Part shown: piece after piece, positions 1 through 10,419 of the stretch
Layout: each line of letters begins with the position of its first letter
Numbering within the stretch: the first letter of the stretch is position 1
NCBI RefSeq assembly: GCF_003324185.1
Contig: NZ_PXUP01000007.1
Span: 62,001-126,000 of the forward strand
Length of the DNA stretch: 64,000 bases
From: Faecalibacterium prausnitzii
Lineage (GTDB): Bacteria > Bacillota > Clostridia > Oscillospirales > Ruminococcaceae
Reading direction: 5' to 3'
Made by a program: the position numbers and the translations under genes
The notes under the pieces: model-generated
What the model was told of the DNA's origin: nothing
Seen by the model: the letters and a program-made list of their open reading frames with translations, nothing else
Database searches by the model: none

Positions 1-654
1 AAGCTCATCCTGCGCCGCTGGGCAAAGGGCTTTGACCGCACCGCCGATTTTGTGGTCATCGAGGGCTGCAAGGCGGGCGGGCATCTCGGCTTTGCCGAGG
101 AGGACCTGCTGGCCGACCGCTGCCAGACCTTGGACGAAATTCTGCCCGGGGTGCTGGCCGAGGTAAAACCCTACGAGGAGCAATACGGCCACGCCATCCC
201 GGTATTCGTGGCGGGCGGCGTGTACACCGGTGCCGACATGGCACACTTTACAAAGCTTGGCGCTGCGGGCGTGCAGCTTGCCACCCGCTTTATCCCCACC
301 TACGAGTGCGACGCCTCCCAGACCTACAAGGACGTGCTGCTGGCGGCAAAGCCGGAGGATGTGCGCATCATCCACAGCCCGGTGGGAATGCCCGGCCGCG
401 CCCTGAACACCCCGCTGGTGCAGGCGCTGGCCGAGGGCAAACGCTTCCCGCCCAAGCACTGCGCCCGGTGTCTCAAGACCTGCGACCCCGCCGCCGTGCC
501 CTACTGCATCACCCACGCCCTCATCGAGGCGGTGAAGGGCAATGTGGAGGAAGGGCTCTTCTTCTGCGGCGAAAACGTGGGCAGGCTGGACCGGATGCGC
601 ACCGTGCGCGAGCTGATGGACGAACTTGTGACCGAATGGAGGCAGAATTTATGA
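1..654 (+). CDS. fabK: Enoyl-ACP reductase II (FabK-type), 5' truncated by window edge
   Basis: The frame is open from base 1, so the N-terminal part is outside the window and 217 residues remain. FabK-type FMN flavoproteins of the 2-nitropropane dioxygenase-like TIM-barrel superfamily reduce enoyl-ACP with NAD(P)H, the last step of each fatty-acid elongation round. The remaining part shows GCKAGGHLG, VAGGVYTGADMA and GAAGVQLATRF, typical of the FMN site of this barrel. The stop overlaps the fabD start as ATGA, which supports a role in lipid synthesis. An odd feature is a C-terminal cysteine group (CARCLKTC and a later YC). A nitronate monooxygenase or other flavin oxidoreductase is the main alternative. 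Confidence 0.85.
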   Translation, partial: KLILRRWAKGFDRTADFVVIEGCKAGGHLGFAEEDLLADRCQTLDEILPGVLAEVKPYEEQYGHAIPVFVAGGVYTGADMAHFTKLGAAGVQLATRFIPTYECDASQTYKDVLLAAKPEDVRIIHSPVGMPGRALNTPLVQALAEGKRFPPKHCARCLKTCDPAAVPYCITHALIEAVKGNVEEGLFFCGENVGRLDRMRTVRELMDELVTEWRQNL

Positions 655-1583
655 AGCTTGCCGTACTTTACGCCGGTCAGGGTGCGCAGCACCCCGGCAT
701 GGGCAAGGAATTTTACGAAGCATCTCCCGTCTTCCGGGCGGCCTTTGACAGCGCAGCGCTGGATTTTGACCTGCACCGCGTCTGCTTTGAGGACCCGGAC
801 GGCGTTTTGAACCAGACCGAATACACCCAGCCCTGCATGGTGGCCTTTGCCTGCGGCGTGACCGCTGTGCTGGCCGAAAAGGGCGTAAAGCCCGCCTATC
901 TGGCGGGGCTTTCGCTGGGCGAATACTCCGCGCTGCAGGCAGCCGGGGTGTTCACCGCAAAGCAGGCCATCGAGCTGACCGCCTTCCGGGGCAAGGCCAT
1001 GGCCGAAGCTGCAAAGGGCCTTGCCTGCGGCATGACCGCCGTGCTGGGGCTGGACAGAGAAAAACTGTCTGCCTGCTGCGAACAGGCTGCAGAGACGGGC
1101 TGTGTGCAGATCTGCAACTACAACTGCCCGGGGCAGCTGGTCATCGGCGGTGAGAAAGCCGCTGTGGAGCAGGCCGCTGCGCTGGCAAAGGAAGCCGGTG
1201 CCCGCCGCTGCATCCCGCTGAAGGTCAGCGGCCCCTTCCACACAAAGCTGATGGCTCCCGCAGGGGATGCGCTGGCACAGCGCTTTGCGGGCGAGAACTT
1301 CGGCACCATGGAGACACCGGTGCTGTTCAACTGTCTGGGGCATGAAAAGGCTGAGACCGACAGCATCCCGCAGCTGCTGGTAAAGCAGGTGCAGAGCAGC
1401 GTCTACATGGAAGATACCCTGCGCCGTCTGGGCGAGTTGGGCGTGGACCACATTCTGGAAGTCGGCCCCGGCAATGCCCTGAGCGGTTTTGTGAAAAAGA
1501 CCCTGCCCGGGGTGGTCTGCACCGCAGTGGAGACCCCGGAACAGCTGGATGCGGTGCTGACCGCATGGAAGGATGCAGAATGA
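651..1583 (+). CDS. fabD: Malonyl-CoA:ACP transacylase
   Basis: Transfers malonyl from CoA to acyl carrier protein, feeding fatty-acid elongation in the cytoplasm. The 310-residue length is normal for FabD. Visible motifs are the N-terminal GQGAQHPGMG, the nucleophile elbow GLSLG with catalytic Ser88, and SGPFHTKLM carrying the conserved active-site His. The ATG at 651 is chosen because it overlaps the fabK stop (ATGA), implying translational coupling; an upstream in-frame extension lies inside fabK and is not coding. Its own stop overlaps the fabG start in the same way. Confidence 0.95.
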   Translation: MKLAVLYAGQGAQHPGMGKEFYEASPVFRAAFDSAALDFDLHRVCFEDPDGVLNQTEYTQPCMVAFACGVTAVLAEKGVKPAYLAGLSLGEYSALQAAGVFTAKQAIELTAFRGKAMAEAAKGLACGMTAVLGLDREKLSACCEQAAETGCVQICNYNCPGQLVIGGEKAAVEQAAALAKEAGARRCIPLKVSGPFHTKLMAPAGDALAQRFAGENFGTMETPVLFNCLGHEKAETDSIPQLLVKQVQSSVYMEDTLRRLGELGVDHILEVGPGNALSGFVKKTLPGVVCTAVETPEQLDAVLTAWKDAE

Positions 1584-2329
1584 GTGAAGAAAAGCTGACC
1601 CGCGCCGCCATTGTTACCGGCGGCAGCCGGGGCATTGGCCGCGCAGTGTGCGTGGCACTGGCAAAGCAGGGCTGCAATGTGGTGGTGAACTACTGCCACG
1701 GCGCAGAGCCTGCAGAACAGACGGCAGCGCTCTGCCGCGCCGAGGGCGTGCAGGCGGTGACCGTACAGGCGGATGTATCCACCGCTGAGGGCTGCAAAGC
1801 GCTGTTCGATGCTACCGCCGAGGCCTTTGGCCGGGTGGATGTGCTGGTGAACAACGCGGGCATCACCCGGGACAACCTGATTTTGCGCCTGACCGAGCAG
1901 GATTTTGACGCGGTGCTGGACACCAACCTGAAAAGCGCCTTTCTCTGCTGCAAGGAAGCTGCCCGCCGCATGGTGCGCCAGCGCTATGGCCGCATCGTGA
2001 ACCTTTCCAGCGTGGTGGCGCTGCGGGGCAATGCCGGGCAGACCAACTACGCCGCCAGCAAGGCGGGGCTCATCGGCCTGACCAAGAGCCTTGCCCGGGA
2101 GCTGGCCGCACGGAACGTGACCGTGAACGCGGTAGCGCCCGGCTTTATCGACACCGACATGACTGCCGTGCTGCCGGAGACTGTGCGCACCGGCATGACG
2201 CAGGGCATCCCCGCAGGCCGCGCAGGCCAGCCGGAGGATGTGGCGCAGGCAGTGGCGTTTTTTGCCGCAGAACAAAGCAGCTATCTCACCGGGCAGGTGC
2301 TCTGTGTGGACGGCGGCATGGCAATGTAA
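1580..2329 (+). CDS. fabG: 3-oxoacyl-ACP reductase
   Basis: Short-chain dehydrogenase that reduces 3-ketoacyl-ACP with NADPH. The 249-residue protein has the Rossmann glycine motif TGGSRGIG near residues 13-20, the NNAG motif, and the catalytic YxxxK in TNYAASKAG, followed by the PGFIDTDM segment common in FabG. The start at 1580 is preferred because it overlaps the fabD stop (ATGA); an ATG 15 bases upstream is also in frame but lies further inside fabD. Third of five tightly packed fab genes. Confidence 0.95.
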   Translation: MSEEKLTRAAIVTGGSRGIGRAVCVALAKQGCNVVVNYCHGAEPAEQTAALCRAEGVQAVTVQADVSTAEGCKALFDATAEAFGRVDVLVNNAGITRDNLILRLTEQDFDAVLDTNLKSAFLCCKEAARRMVRQRYGRIVNLSSVVALRGNAGQTNYAASKAGLIGLTKSLARELAARNVTVNAVAPGFIDTDMTAVLPETVRTGMTQGIPAGRAGQPEDVAQAVAFFAAEQSSYLTGQVLCVDGGMAM

Positions 2330-2341
2330 AGGAGAACCCTT

Positions 2342-3580
<1,239 letters not shown>

Positions 3581-3583
3581 CCC

Positions 3584-4054
3584 GTGGCAGAACCCCGTAC
3601 CGTGCGTGAAAACGCCAACACCCTGAGCAGCGTGCAGATCGCGGAGATCCTGCCCCACCGCTACCCCTTTGCCCTCGTGGACCGCATTCTGGACTACGAG
3701 CCGGGGCAGTGGGCCATCGGCCGCAAGTGCGTCACCCGCAACGAGGAATTTTTCAACGGCCACTTCCCGGCACAGCCGGTCATGCCCGGCGTACTGCTGC
3801 TGGAGGCGCTGGCACAGACCGGCGCTGTGGCAGCGCTGAGCCTGCCGGAAAACAAGGGCAAGCTGGCGCTGTTCGGCGGCATCAAGAGTGCCCGCTTCCG
3901 CAGGCAGGTCGTCCCCGGGGATGTGCTCACTCTGCACTGTGAACTGGTGCAGCAGCACGGCGCTGTGGGCGTAGGCAAGGCTTCGGCATGGGTGGACGGC
4001 AAGTGCGCCGTCACCGCAGAGCTGACCTTTGTGCTGACCGACGCAGCAGAATAA
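3584..4054 (+). CDS. fabZ: 3-hydroxyacyl-ACP dehydratase
   Basis: Hot-dog-fold dehydratase that makes trans-2-enoyl-ACP from 3-hydroxyacyl-ACP. The protein has 156 residues, with [12 protein letters not shown] near residues 23-34, catalytic His60 in NGHFP and Glu74 in the helix LLLEALAQ. It starts with GTG three bases after the fabF stop; no other start keeps the N-terminal helix. It is the last gene of the fab operon and a strong hairpin terminator follows. Acetyl-CoA carboxylase genes are not in view. Confidence 0.93.
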   Translation: MAEPRTVRENANTLSSVQIAEILPHRYPFALVDRILDYEPGQWAIGRKCVTRNEEFFNGHFPAQPVMPGVLLLEALAQTGAVAALSLPENKGKLALFGGIKSARFRRQVVPGDVLTLHCELVQQHGAVGVGKASAWVDGKCAVTAELTFVLTDAAE

Positions 4055-4062
4055 AATGAATG

Positions 4063-4108
4063 AAAAAGAGATAGGCGATCCCTTTCGGGAAAGCCTATCT
4101 CTTTTTTT
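4063..4108 (+). terminator. Rho-independent terminator of the fab operon
   Basis: Arms AAAAAGAGATAGGC (4063-4076) and its complement (4093-4106) form a 14-bp stem followed by a T run. The A run before the stem means it could also stop minus-strand transcription from the GDPD gene that ends at 4127. Confidence 0.9.
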
Positions 4109-4126
4109 GTGTCTGTTCCGGTCGGT

Positions 4127-5173
4127 TTACTCTGCGGCAGCTGTCCCGGCGTCTGCTTCAGCAGTGGGGGCAGACTCTGCCGTGGCGGTTTCTGTTGGGG
4201 CGGTCGCTGCCTGCTCCTTCTCCATCCACTCCCGCACACGGTCGGGGCGGTTGGTGATGTAGGCATCGGCGCTGGTGCGCAGCAGGCTGCGGACGGAATC
4301 TTCCGTGTCCACCGTCCACAAAGACACCTTGATGCCCATCTCGTGCAGTTTGTCAATGAAACCGGCGTTTTTGTAGGCGGTGTGGTACTCACAGCTGACC
4401 CACTCCGGCACAAAGTCCAGACTGCGGATGTAGGCGGGCAGATCCCGTTGCGCCATCAGGTTTTTGTAGATCTCGTTCAGGCTCTCGCCGGGAAAGTTTG
4501 CCCGCAGCATACTTACCTTATCGCTCATCCAGCGGGTCATCCAGCTGCAATTTTCCTCGTCTGCTGCGCTCTCCGGCAGGGCAGCGTCCATGGCTTCCAT
4601 GTCGTCTATGCCGTTGGTCAGTCCAAGATCCTTCCAGATGATGGGCGGCGGCAGCAGCATGCTTTCCAGCTCGCCGTATACCAGTGCACCTACCCGCAGT
4701 TCGGGCAGCAGCTGCTTTGCCTGCCGCAGCAGCGCGTGGTTGAAGGAAACAAGGATCACCTGTTCTACCATCTCGGTCTGCTGCAGCACTTCCAGCACCC
4801 GGGGTACAAAGTCCGGGTCGTTGTCCATGGTGGATTTCAGTTCCAGATGCACGGTGCATTCCGGCATCTGCTTGCACAGCTCCATGGCTTCCTGTAAGGT
4901 AGCAATCTTTTCGTCCTGATAGATGGCATCCTTCCAGCTGCCAAAATCCAGCTCTTTCAGATCGCCCATGGTCATATCGTAGATCTTGCCGGAAATATCC
5001 GTGTGCAGATCGATCATATAGTCGTGGTGGATCACAAGCCCGGCGTCAATGGTCTGCTGTACGTCCATCTCTACGCCGTCCGCGCCAATCTCCATGGCTT
5101 TTTTAAAGGCAGTCAGGGTGTTTTCCGGTGCAAGATAGGAAGCACCGCGGTGTGCAATGATTTGTGGTGTCAT
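4127..5173 (-). CDS. Glycerophosphodiester phosphodiesterase (GDPD family)
   Basis: Hydrolyses glycerophosphodiesters to glycerol-3-phosphate and an alcohol. The 348-residue protein begins with the signature IIAHRGASYLAPENT (His8, Arg9, Glu of PENT), followed by DGVEMDV and HHDY, the metal and catalytic residues of the TIM barrel. No signal peptide is seen, so it is probably cytoplasmic. The last 30 or so residues form a low-complexity Ala/Thr/Glu tail that is not part of the family fold. The ATG at 5173 has GGAGA upstream. Convergent with the fab operon; gap of 80 bases to the glycosidase upstream. Confidence 0.9.
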   Translation of the reverse strand: MTPQIIAHRGASYLAPENTLTAFKKAMEIGADGVEMDVQQTIDAGLVIHHDYMIDLHTDISGKIYDMTMGDLKELDFGSWKDAIYQDEKIATLQEAMELCKQMPECTVHLELKSTMDNDPDFVPRVLEVLQQTEMVEQVILVSFNHALLRQAKQLLPELRVGALVYGELESMLLPPPIIWKDLGLTNGIDDMEAMDAALPESAADEENCSWMTRWMSDKVSMLRANFPGESLNEIYKNLMAQRDLPAYIRSLDFVPEWVSCEYHTAYKNAGFIDKLHEMGIKVSLWTVDTEDSVRSLLRTSADAYITNRPDRVREWMEKEQAATAPTETATAESAPTAEADAGTAAAE

Positions 5174-5253
5174 AAATTTTCTCCGTTATCGGTTCTTCCT
5201 CACACGTTTACGCCCCGGCGCTGCCATACCGCAAACAGTGCCGGGGCGCTTGC

Positions 5254-6924
<1,671 letters not shown>

Positions 6925-6942
6925 TTAAACCGCGCGGCAGTA

Positions 6943-6951
6943 TGGTAGAAT
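6943..6951 (+). promoter_or_regulatory. Extended -10 promoter for purC
   Basis: TGGTAGAAT (extended -10) lies about 65 bases before the purC start in an AT-rich divergent region. No good -35 was seen at the proper distance. Confidence 0.45.
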
Positions 6952-7016
6952 AATAGGGTAAGAACTGCGCTGCGCTGCTGCGCTGCTGAGAACATGGAAA
7001 AATGGAGTGTTTGATT

Positions 7017-7886
7017 ATGACTGAGTTCAAACCCATCAAAGAAGGCAAAGTCCGCGAGATCTACGACAATGGCGACAGCCTGATCATGGTTGCCACCGAC
7101 CGCATTTCTGCGTTTGACGTCATCCTGAAAAACAAGGTCACCAAAAAGGGCACCGTGCTCACCCAGATGAGCAAGTTCTGGTTCGATTACACCCGCGATC
7201 TGCTGCCCAACCACATGCTGAGCGTGGATGTGCAGGATATGCCGGAGTTCTTCCGCCAGCCCCAGTTCACCGGCAACAGCATGATGTGCCGCAAGCTGAC
7301 CATGCTGCCCATCGAGTGCATCGTGCGCGGCTACATTACCGGCAGCGGCTGGGCAAGCTACCAAAAGACCGGCAAGGTGTGCGGCATCCAGCTGCCCGAG
7401 GGCCTGCAGGAGTCCGATAAGCTGCCCGAGCCCATCTACACCCCCTCCACCAAGGCAGAGATCGGCGACCACGACGAGAACATCTCCTACGAGCAGAGCA
7501 TCGACGTGCTGGAGAAGCAGTTCCCCGGCCACGGTCTGGAGTACGCCACCAAGCTGCGCGACTACACCATTGCCCTGTACAAGAAGTGCGCCGAGTATGC
7601 ACTGTCCCGCGGCATCATCATTGCCGATACCAAGTTCGAGTTTGGTCTGGACGAGGACGGCAACGTGGTGCTGGGTGACGAGATGCTGACCCCGGACTCC
7701 TCCCGCTTCTGGCCGCTGGAGGGCTACGAGCCGGGTCACAGCCAGCCCTCCTTCGACAAGCAGTTCGTCCGCGACTGGCTGAAGGCCAACCCCGACAGCA
7801 ACTACGACCTGCCGCAGGATGTCATTGACAAGACCATTGCCAAGTATCTGGAGGCCTATGAGCTGCTGACCGGCAAAAAGCTGTAA
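7017..7886 (+). CDS. purC: SAICAR synthetase
   Basis: Joins aspartate to CAIR with ATP in de novo purine synthesis. The 289-residue protein shows the N-terminal KEGKVREIYD, DRISAFDVIL, CIVRGYITGSGW and DTKFEFG segments diagnostic of PurC. The ATG at 7017 is preferred since GGAG lies about nine bases upstream; an in-frame ATG at 7002 would add five residues with a weaker ribosome site. The gene stands alone between divergent bglA and its own terminator, not in a pur operon. Confidence 0.95.
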   Translation: MTEFKPIKEGKVREIYDNGDSLIMVATDRISAFDVILKNKVTKKGTVLTQMSKFWFDYTRDLLPNHMLSVDVQDMPEFFRQPQFTGNSMMCRKLTMLPIECIVRGYITGSGWASYQKTGKVCGIQLPEGLQESDKLPEPIYTPSTKAEIGDHDENISYEQSIDVLEKQFPGHGLEYATKLRDYTIALYKKCAEYALSRGIIIADTKFEFGLDEDGNVVLGDEMLTPDSSRFWPLEGYEPGHSQPSFDKQFVRDWLKANPDSNYDLPQDVIDKTIAKYLEAYELLTGKKL

Positions 7887-7910
7887 GCGTATCCCGTATC
7901 CATAAAAATC

Positions 7911-7948
7911 AAGGCTGCTGCGGAAAATTTTCCGCAGCGGCCTTTTTT
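7911..7948 (+). terminator. Terminator after purC
   Basis: A GC-rich stem built from AAGGC and GCTGCGGA with the matching downstream arm, a short AT loop and a run of six T. Confidence 0.88.
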
Positions 7949-7961
7949 GCGCCCCGCCCTC

Positions 7962-7990
7962 TTGACAAGGGGCGGGGAGATGGGTAATAT
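7962..7990 (+). promoter_or_regulatory. Consensus promoter for the marR gene
   Basis: TTGACA (7962-7967) and TATAAT-like TAATAT (7985-7990) are separated by 17 bases. The marR start follows 54 bases later. Confidence 0.8.
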
Positions 7991-8044
7991 ATGTATCGCA
8001 TCAAACAGTTTTACATCGAACAATTTGAACAGAGGAAAACCATT

Positions 8045-8527
8045 ATGTGTACACAGCACCCTATTGAAGAGCCCTGCAAGCTGGACCCGCCGTGGGAAGG
8101 GCCGCAGGTCATCCCCGCCCAGCTGCACCGGGTGGATAACCTGATCTTCCGCAGGCTGAACCAGTTTTCCCGCGCCAACGGGGTAGAGCAGACCACCCCC
8201 ATGCACGGGTGGATCATCGAGTATCTCTACCGCCACCGGGACGAGCCGGTATTCCAGCGGGACATCGAGCGGGAGTTTTCCATCACCCGCTCCACGGTGA
8301 CGAACATTTTGCAGCTGATGGAGCGCAAGGGCTACATCCAGCGGCTGAGCGTGCCGCAGGACGCCCGGCTCAAGCAGCTGGTGCTGACCGAGGAGGGCAT
8401 CCAACGGCACGAAAAGACCCTGCTGTCCTTCCACCAGACCGACGACTATGTGGCCGGACTGCTGACCGAGGAGGAGAACGCAGAACTGCTGCGGCTGCTG
8501 AACAAGCTGCGGGAAGCACTGAAATAA
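8045..8527 (+). CDS. MarR-family transcriptional regulator
   Basis: A 160-residue winged-helix regulator. The recognition region REFSITRSTVTNILQLMERK and wing residues RLSVPQDARLKQL (about 75-115) match MarR proteins, which are usually dimeric repressors released by small ligands. The start at 8045 is chosen for AGAGGA upstream; a longer frame begins inside the promoter -10 element. It lies 140 bases before two ABC exporter genes and probably controls them: a near-palindrome typical of MarR operators overlaps their promoter. Confidence 0.9.
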   Translation: MCTQHPIEEPCKLDPPWEGPQVIPAQLHRVDNLIFRRLNQFSRANGVEQTTPMHGWIIEYLYRHRDEPVFQRDIEREFSITRSTVTNILQLMERKGYIQRLSVPQDARLKQLVLTEEGIQRHEKTLLSFHQTDDYVAGLLTEEENAELLRLLNKLREALK

Positions 8528-8597
8528 CGATCTTTTCCGTCAAAGCGCCGAAAAAGGACTTGTTAAATTAGCAATTATGAACATTTTACGAAACGTC

Positions 8598-8642
8598 TTG
8601 ACATTTAAATTGTTTTGTATAAAATTGTTTTGTACCAAACAA
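8598..8642 (+). promoter_or_regulatory. ABC exporter promoter with candidate MarR operator
   Basis: TTGACA at 8598 pairs with TAAAAT at 8620 (16-base spacer). Immediately downstream, TTGTTTTGTACCAAACAA (8625-8642) is a dyad with 16 of 18 positions symmetric, and an AAATTGTTTTGTA copy overlaps the -10. The placement over the start of transcription suggests repression by the upstream MarR protein (inference). Confidence 0.6.
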
Positions 8643-8667
8643 ATAAAATTAACAGGAGGGAACTCAG

Positions 8668-10419
8668 ATGATCAAAAAGCTTGTGTCGCATCTGGGCGAG
8701 TATAAAGCCGCCTCGATCAAGACACCGCTCTTTGCTGCGCTGGAAGCCATTATGGATGTGCTGCTGCCCACCATCATGGCCTTTATCATCGACCAGGGCA
8801 TTGAAAAGGGCGATATGAACGCCATCATCCGCTACGGACTGCTTACCTTTCTGGTGGCAGCCATTGCGCTGGTGCTGGGCGTGCTGGCGGGCAAGTATGC
8901 CGCCGAGGCATCCACCGGCTTTGCCGGAAATCTGCGCGATGCCATGTATGAAAACATCCAGCATTACTCTTTTTCCAACATCGACAAATTCTCTACGGCA
9001 GGTCTTGTTACCCGCATGACCACCGACGTGACCAACGTGCAGAACGCCTTCCAGATGATCCTGCGCATGTGCGTGCGCGCCCCGGTGCATCTGGTGTTTG
9101 CAATGTTCATGGCTGTGGTCATCGGCGGCCCGCTGTCGCTGGTGTTCGTGGTGGCAGTGGCCTTTCTGGTGGCGGTGCTGGCTGCCATCATGATCCCTAC
9201 CTTCCACATCTTTGACCGTGTGTTCAAGAACTACGATAACCTCAACGCCTCGGTGCAGGAGAATGTCTCTGCCATCCGCGTGGTCAAGAGCTTTGTGCGC
9301 GAGGGCTTTGAAAACGAAAAATACACCGCTGCCTGCGAGAGCCTGTACAAGCAGTTCGTCAACGCGGAAAGCCGCCTGAGCTTCAATAACCCCGCCATGC
9401 TGGTGGCGGTGTACGGCTGCAACATCGCGCTGAGCTGGTTCGGCGCAAAATATGTGCTGCACGGTGCCATTACCACCGGCCAGCTGAACGCCCTGTTCGG
9501 CTATATCATGAACATCCTTATGGCACTGATGATGCTGAGCACGGCCTTTGTCATGATCGCCATGTCCGCCGCCTCTGCCAAGCGTATCGTGGAGGTGCTG
9601 GACGAGCACACCGACCTGCCCCCGGCAAAGCAGCCGGTGCAGCAGGTGGCAGACGGCAGCATCCAGTTTGACCACGTTACCTTCAAGTATAAGCACGGCA
9701 GCGGCCAGCCGGTGCTGAACGATATCAGCTTTACCATCCAACCCGGCGAGACGCTGGGCATCATCGGCGGCACCGGCAGCGCAAAGTCCAGTCTGGTGCA
9801 GCTGATCCCCCGCCTGTACGATGCCGAGAGCGGCACCGTGCGGGTAGGCGGCGTGGATGTGCGGGATTATAACCTTGATGTTCTGCGCCGCGAGGTCTCC
9901 ATGGTGCTGCAGAAGAATGTGCTGTTCAGCGGTACTATTCTGGATAACCTGCGCTGGGGCGATGCCAACGCCACCGAGGAAGAGTGCATCCGCATGGCAA
10001 AGCTGGCCTGCGCGGATGAGTTCATCCAGCGCTTCCCGGATAAGTACAATACATGGATCGAGCAGGGCGGCTCCAACGTGTCCGGCGGCCAGAAGCAGCG
10101 CCTGACTATCGCCCGCGCCCTGCTGCGCAAGCCCAAAGTGCTGATTTTGGACGACTCCACCAGCGCCGTGGATACCGCGACCGATGCCAAGATCCGCAAG
10201 GCCTTCCGGGAGGAGATCCCCGGCACGACCAAGATCATCATTGCACAGCGTATCTCCTCGGTGCAGGATGCAGACCGCATTCTGGTGCTGGAGAACGGCC
10301 AGATCAACGGTCTGGGCACCCACGCAGAGCTGCTGGCGACCAATGCCATCTATCAGGAGGTCTACAACAGCCAGACGCAGGGCGGCGGCGATTTTGACAA
10401 GCAGGGAGGTGCGCAGTAA
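8668..10419 (+). CDS. ABC exporter half-transporter, degenerate-site subunit
   Basis: A 583-residue type IV ABC exporter half: six membrane segments (about 15-310) then an ATPase domain. Walker A reads GGTGSAKS, signature NVSGGQKQR is canonical, but Walker B is LILDDSTSAVD with Asp in place of the catalytic Glu, and the H-loop reads IAQRIS with Gln instead of His. This is the pattern of the catalytically silent member in heterodimeric exporters such as TM287/288. Its stop overlaps the start of the partner gene. AGGAGGG precedes the ATG. Substrate cannot be told; MarR control suggests a drug or other toxic compound. Confidence 0.92.
   Translation: MIKKLVSHLGEYKAASIKTPLFAALEAIMDVLLPTIMAFIIDQGIEKGDMNAIIRYGLLTFLVAAIALVLGVLAGKYAAEASTGFAGNLRDAMYENIQHYSFSNIDKFSTAGLVTRMTTDVTNVQNAFQMILRMCVRAPVHLVFAMFMAVVIGGPLSLVFVVAVAFLVAVLAAIMIPTFHIFDRVFKNYDNLNASVQENVSAIRVVKSFVREGFENEKYTAACESLYKQFVNAESRLSFNNPAMLVAVYGCNIALSWFGAKYVLHGAITTGQLNALFGYIMNILMALMMLSTAFVMIAMSAASAKRIVEVLDEHTDLPPAKQPVQQVADGSIQFDHVTFKYKHGSGQPVLNDISFTIQPGETLGIIGGTGSAKSSLVQLIPRLYDAESGTVRVGGVDVRDYNLDVLRREVSMVLQKNVLFSGTILDNLRWGDANATEEECIRMAKLACADEFIQRFPDKYNTWIEQGGSNVSGGQKQRLTIARALLRKPKVLILDDSTSAVDTATDAKIRKAFREEIPGTTKIIIAQRISSVQDADRILVLENGQINGLGTHAELLATNAIYQEVYNSQTQGGGDFDKQGGAQ

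Noticed and set aside
6951-7017. Purine riboswitch before purC
   Set aside because: The leader is too short and lacks the paired stems and conserved loops.
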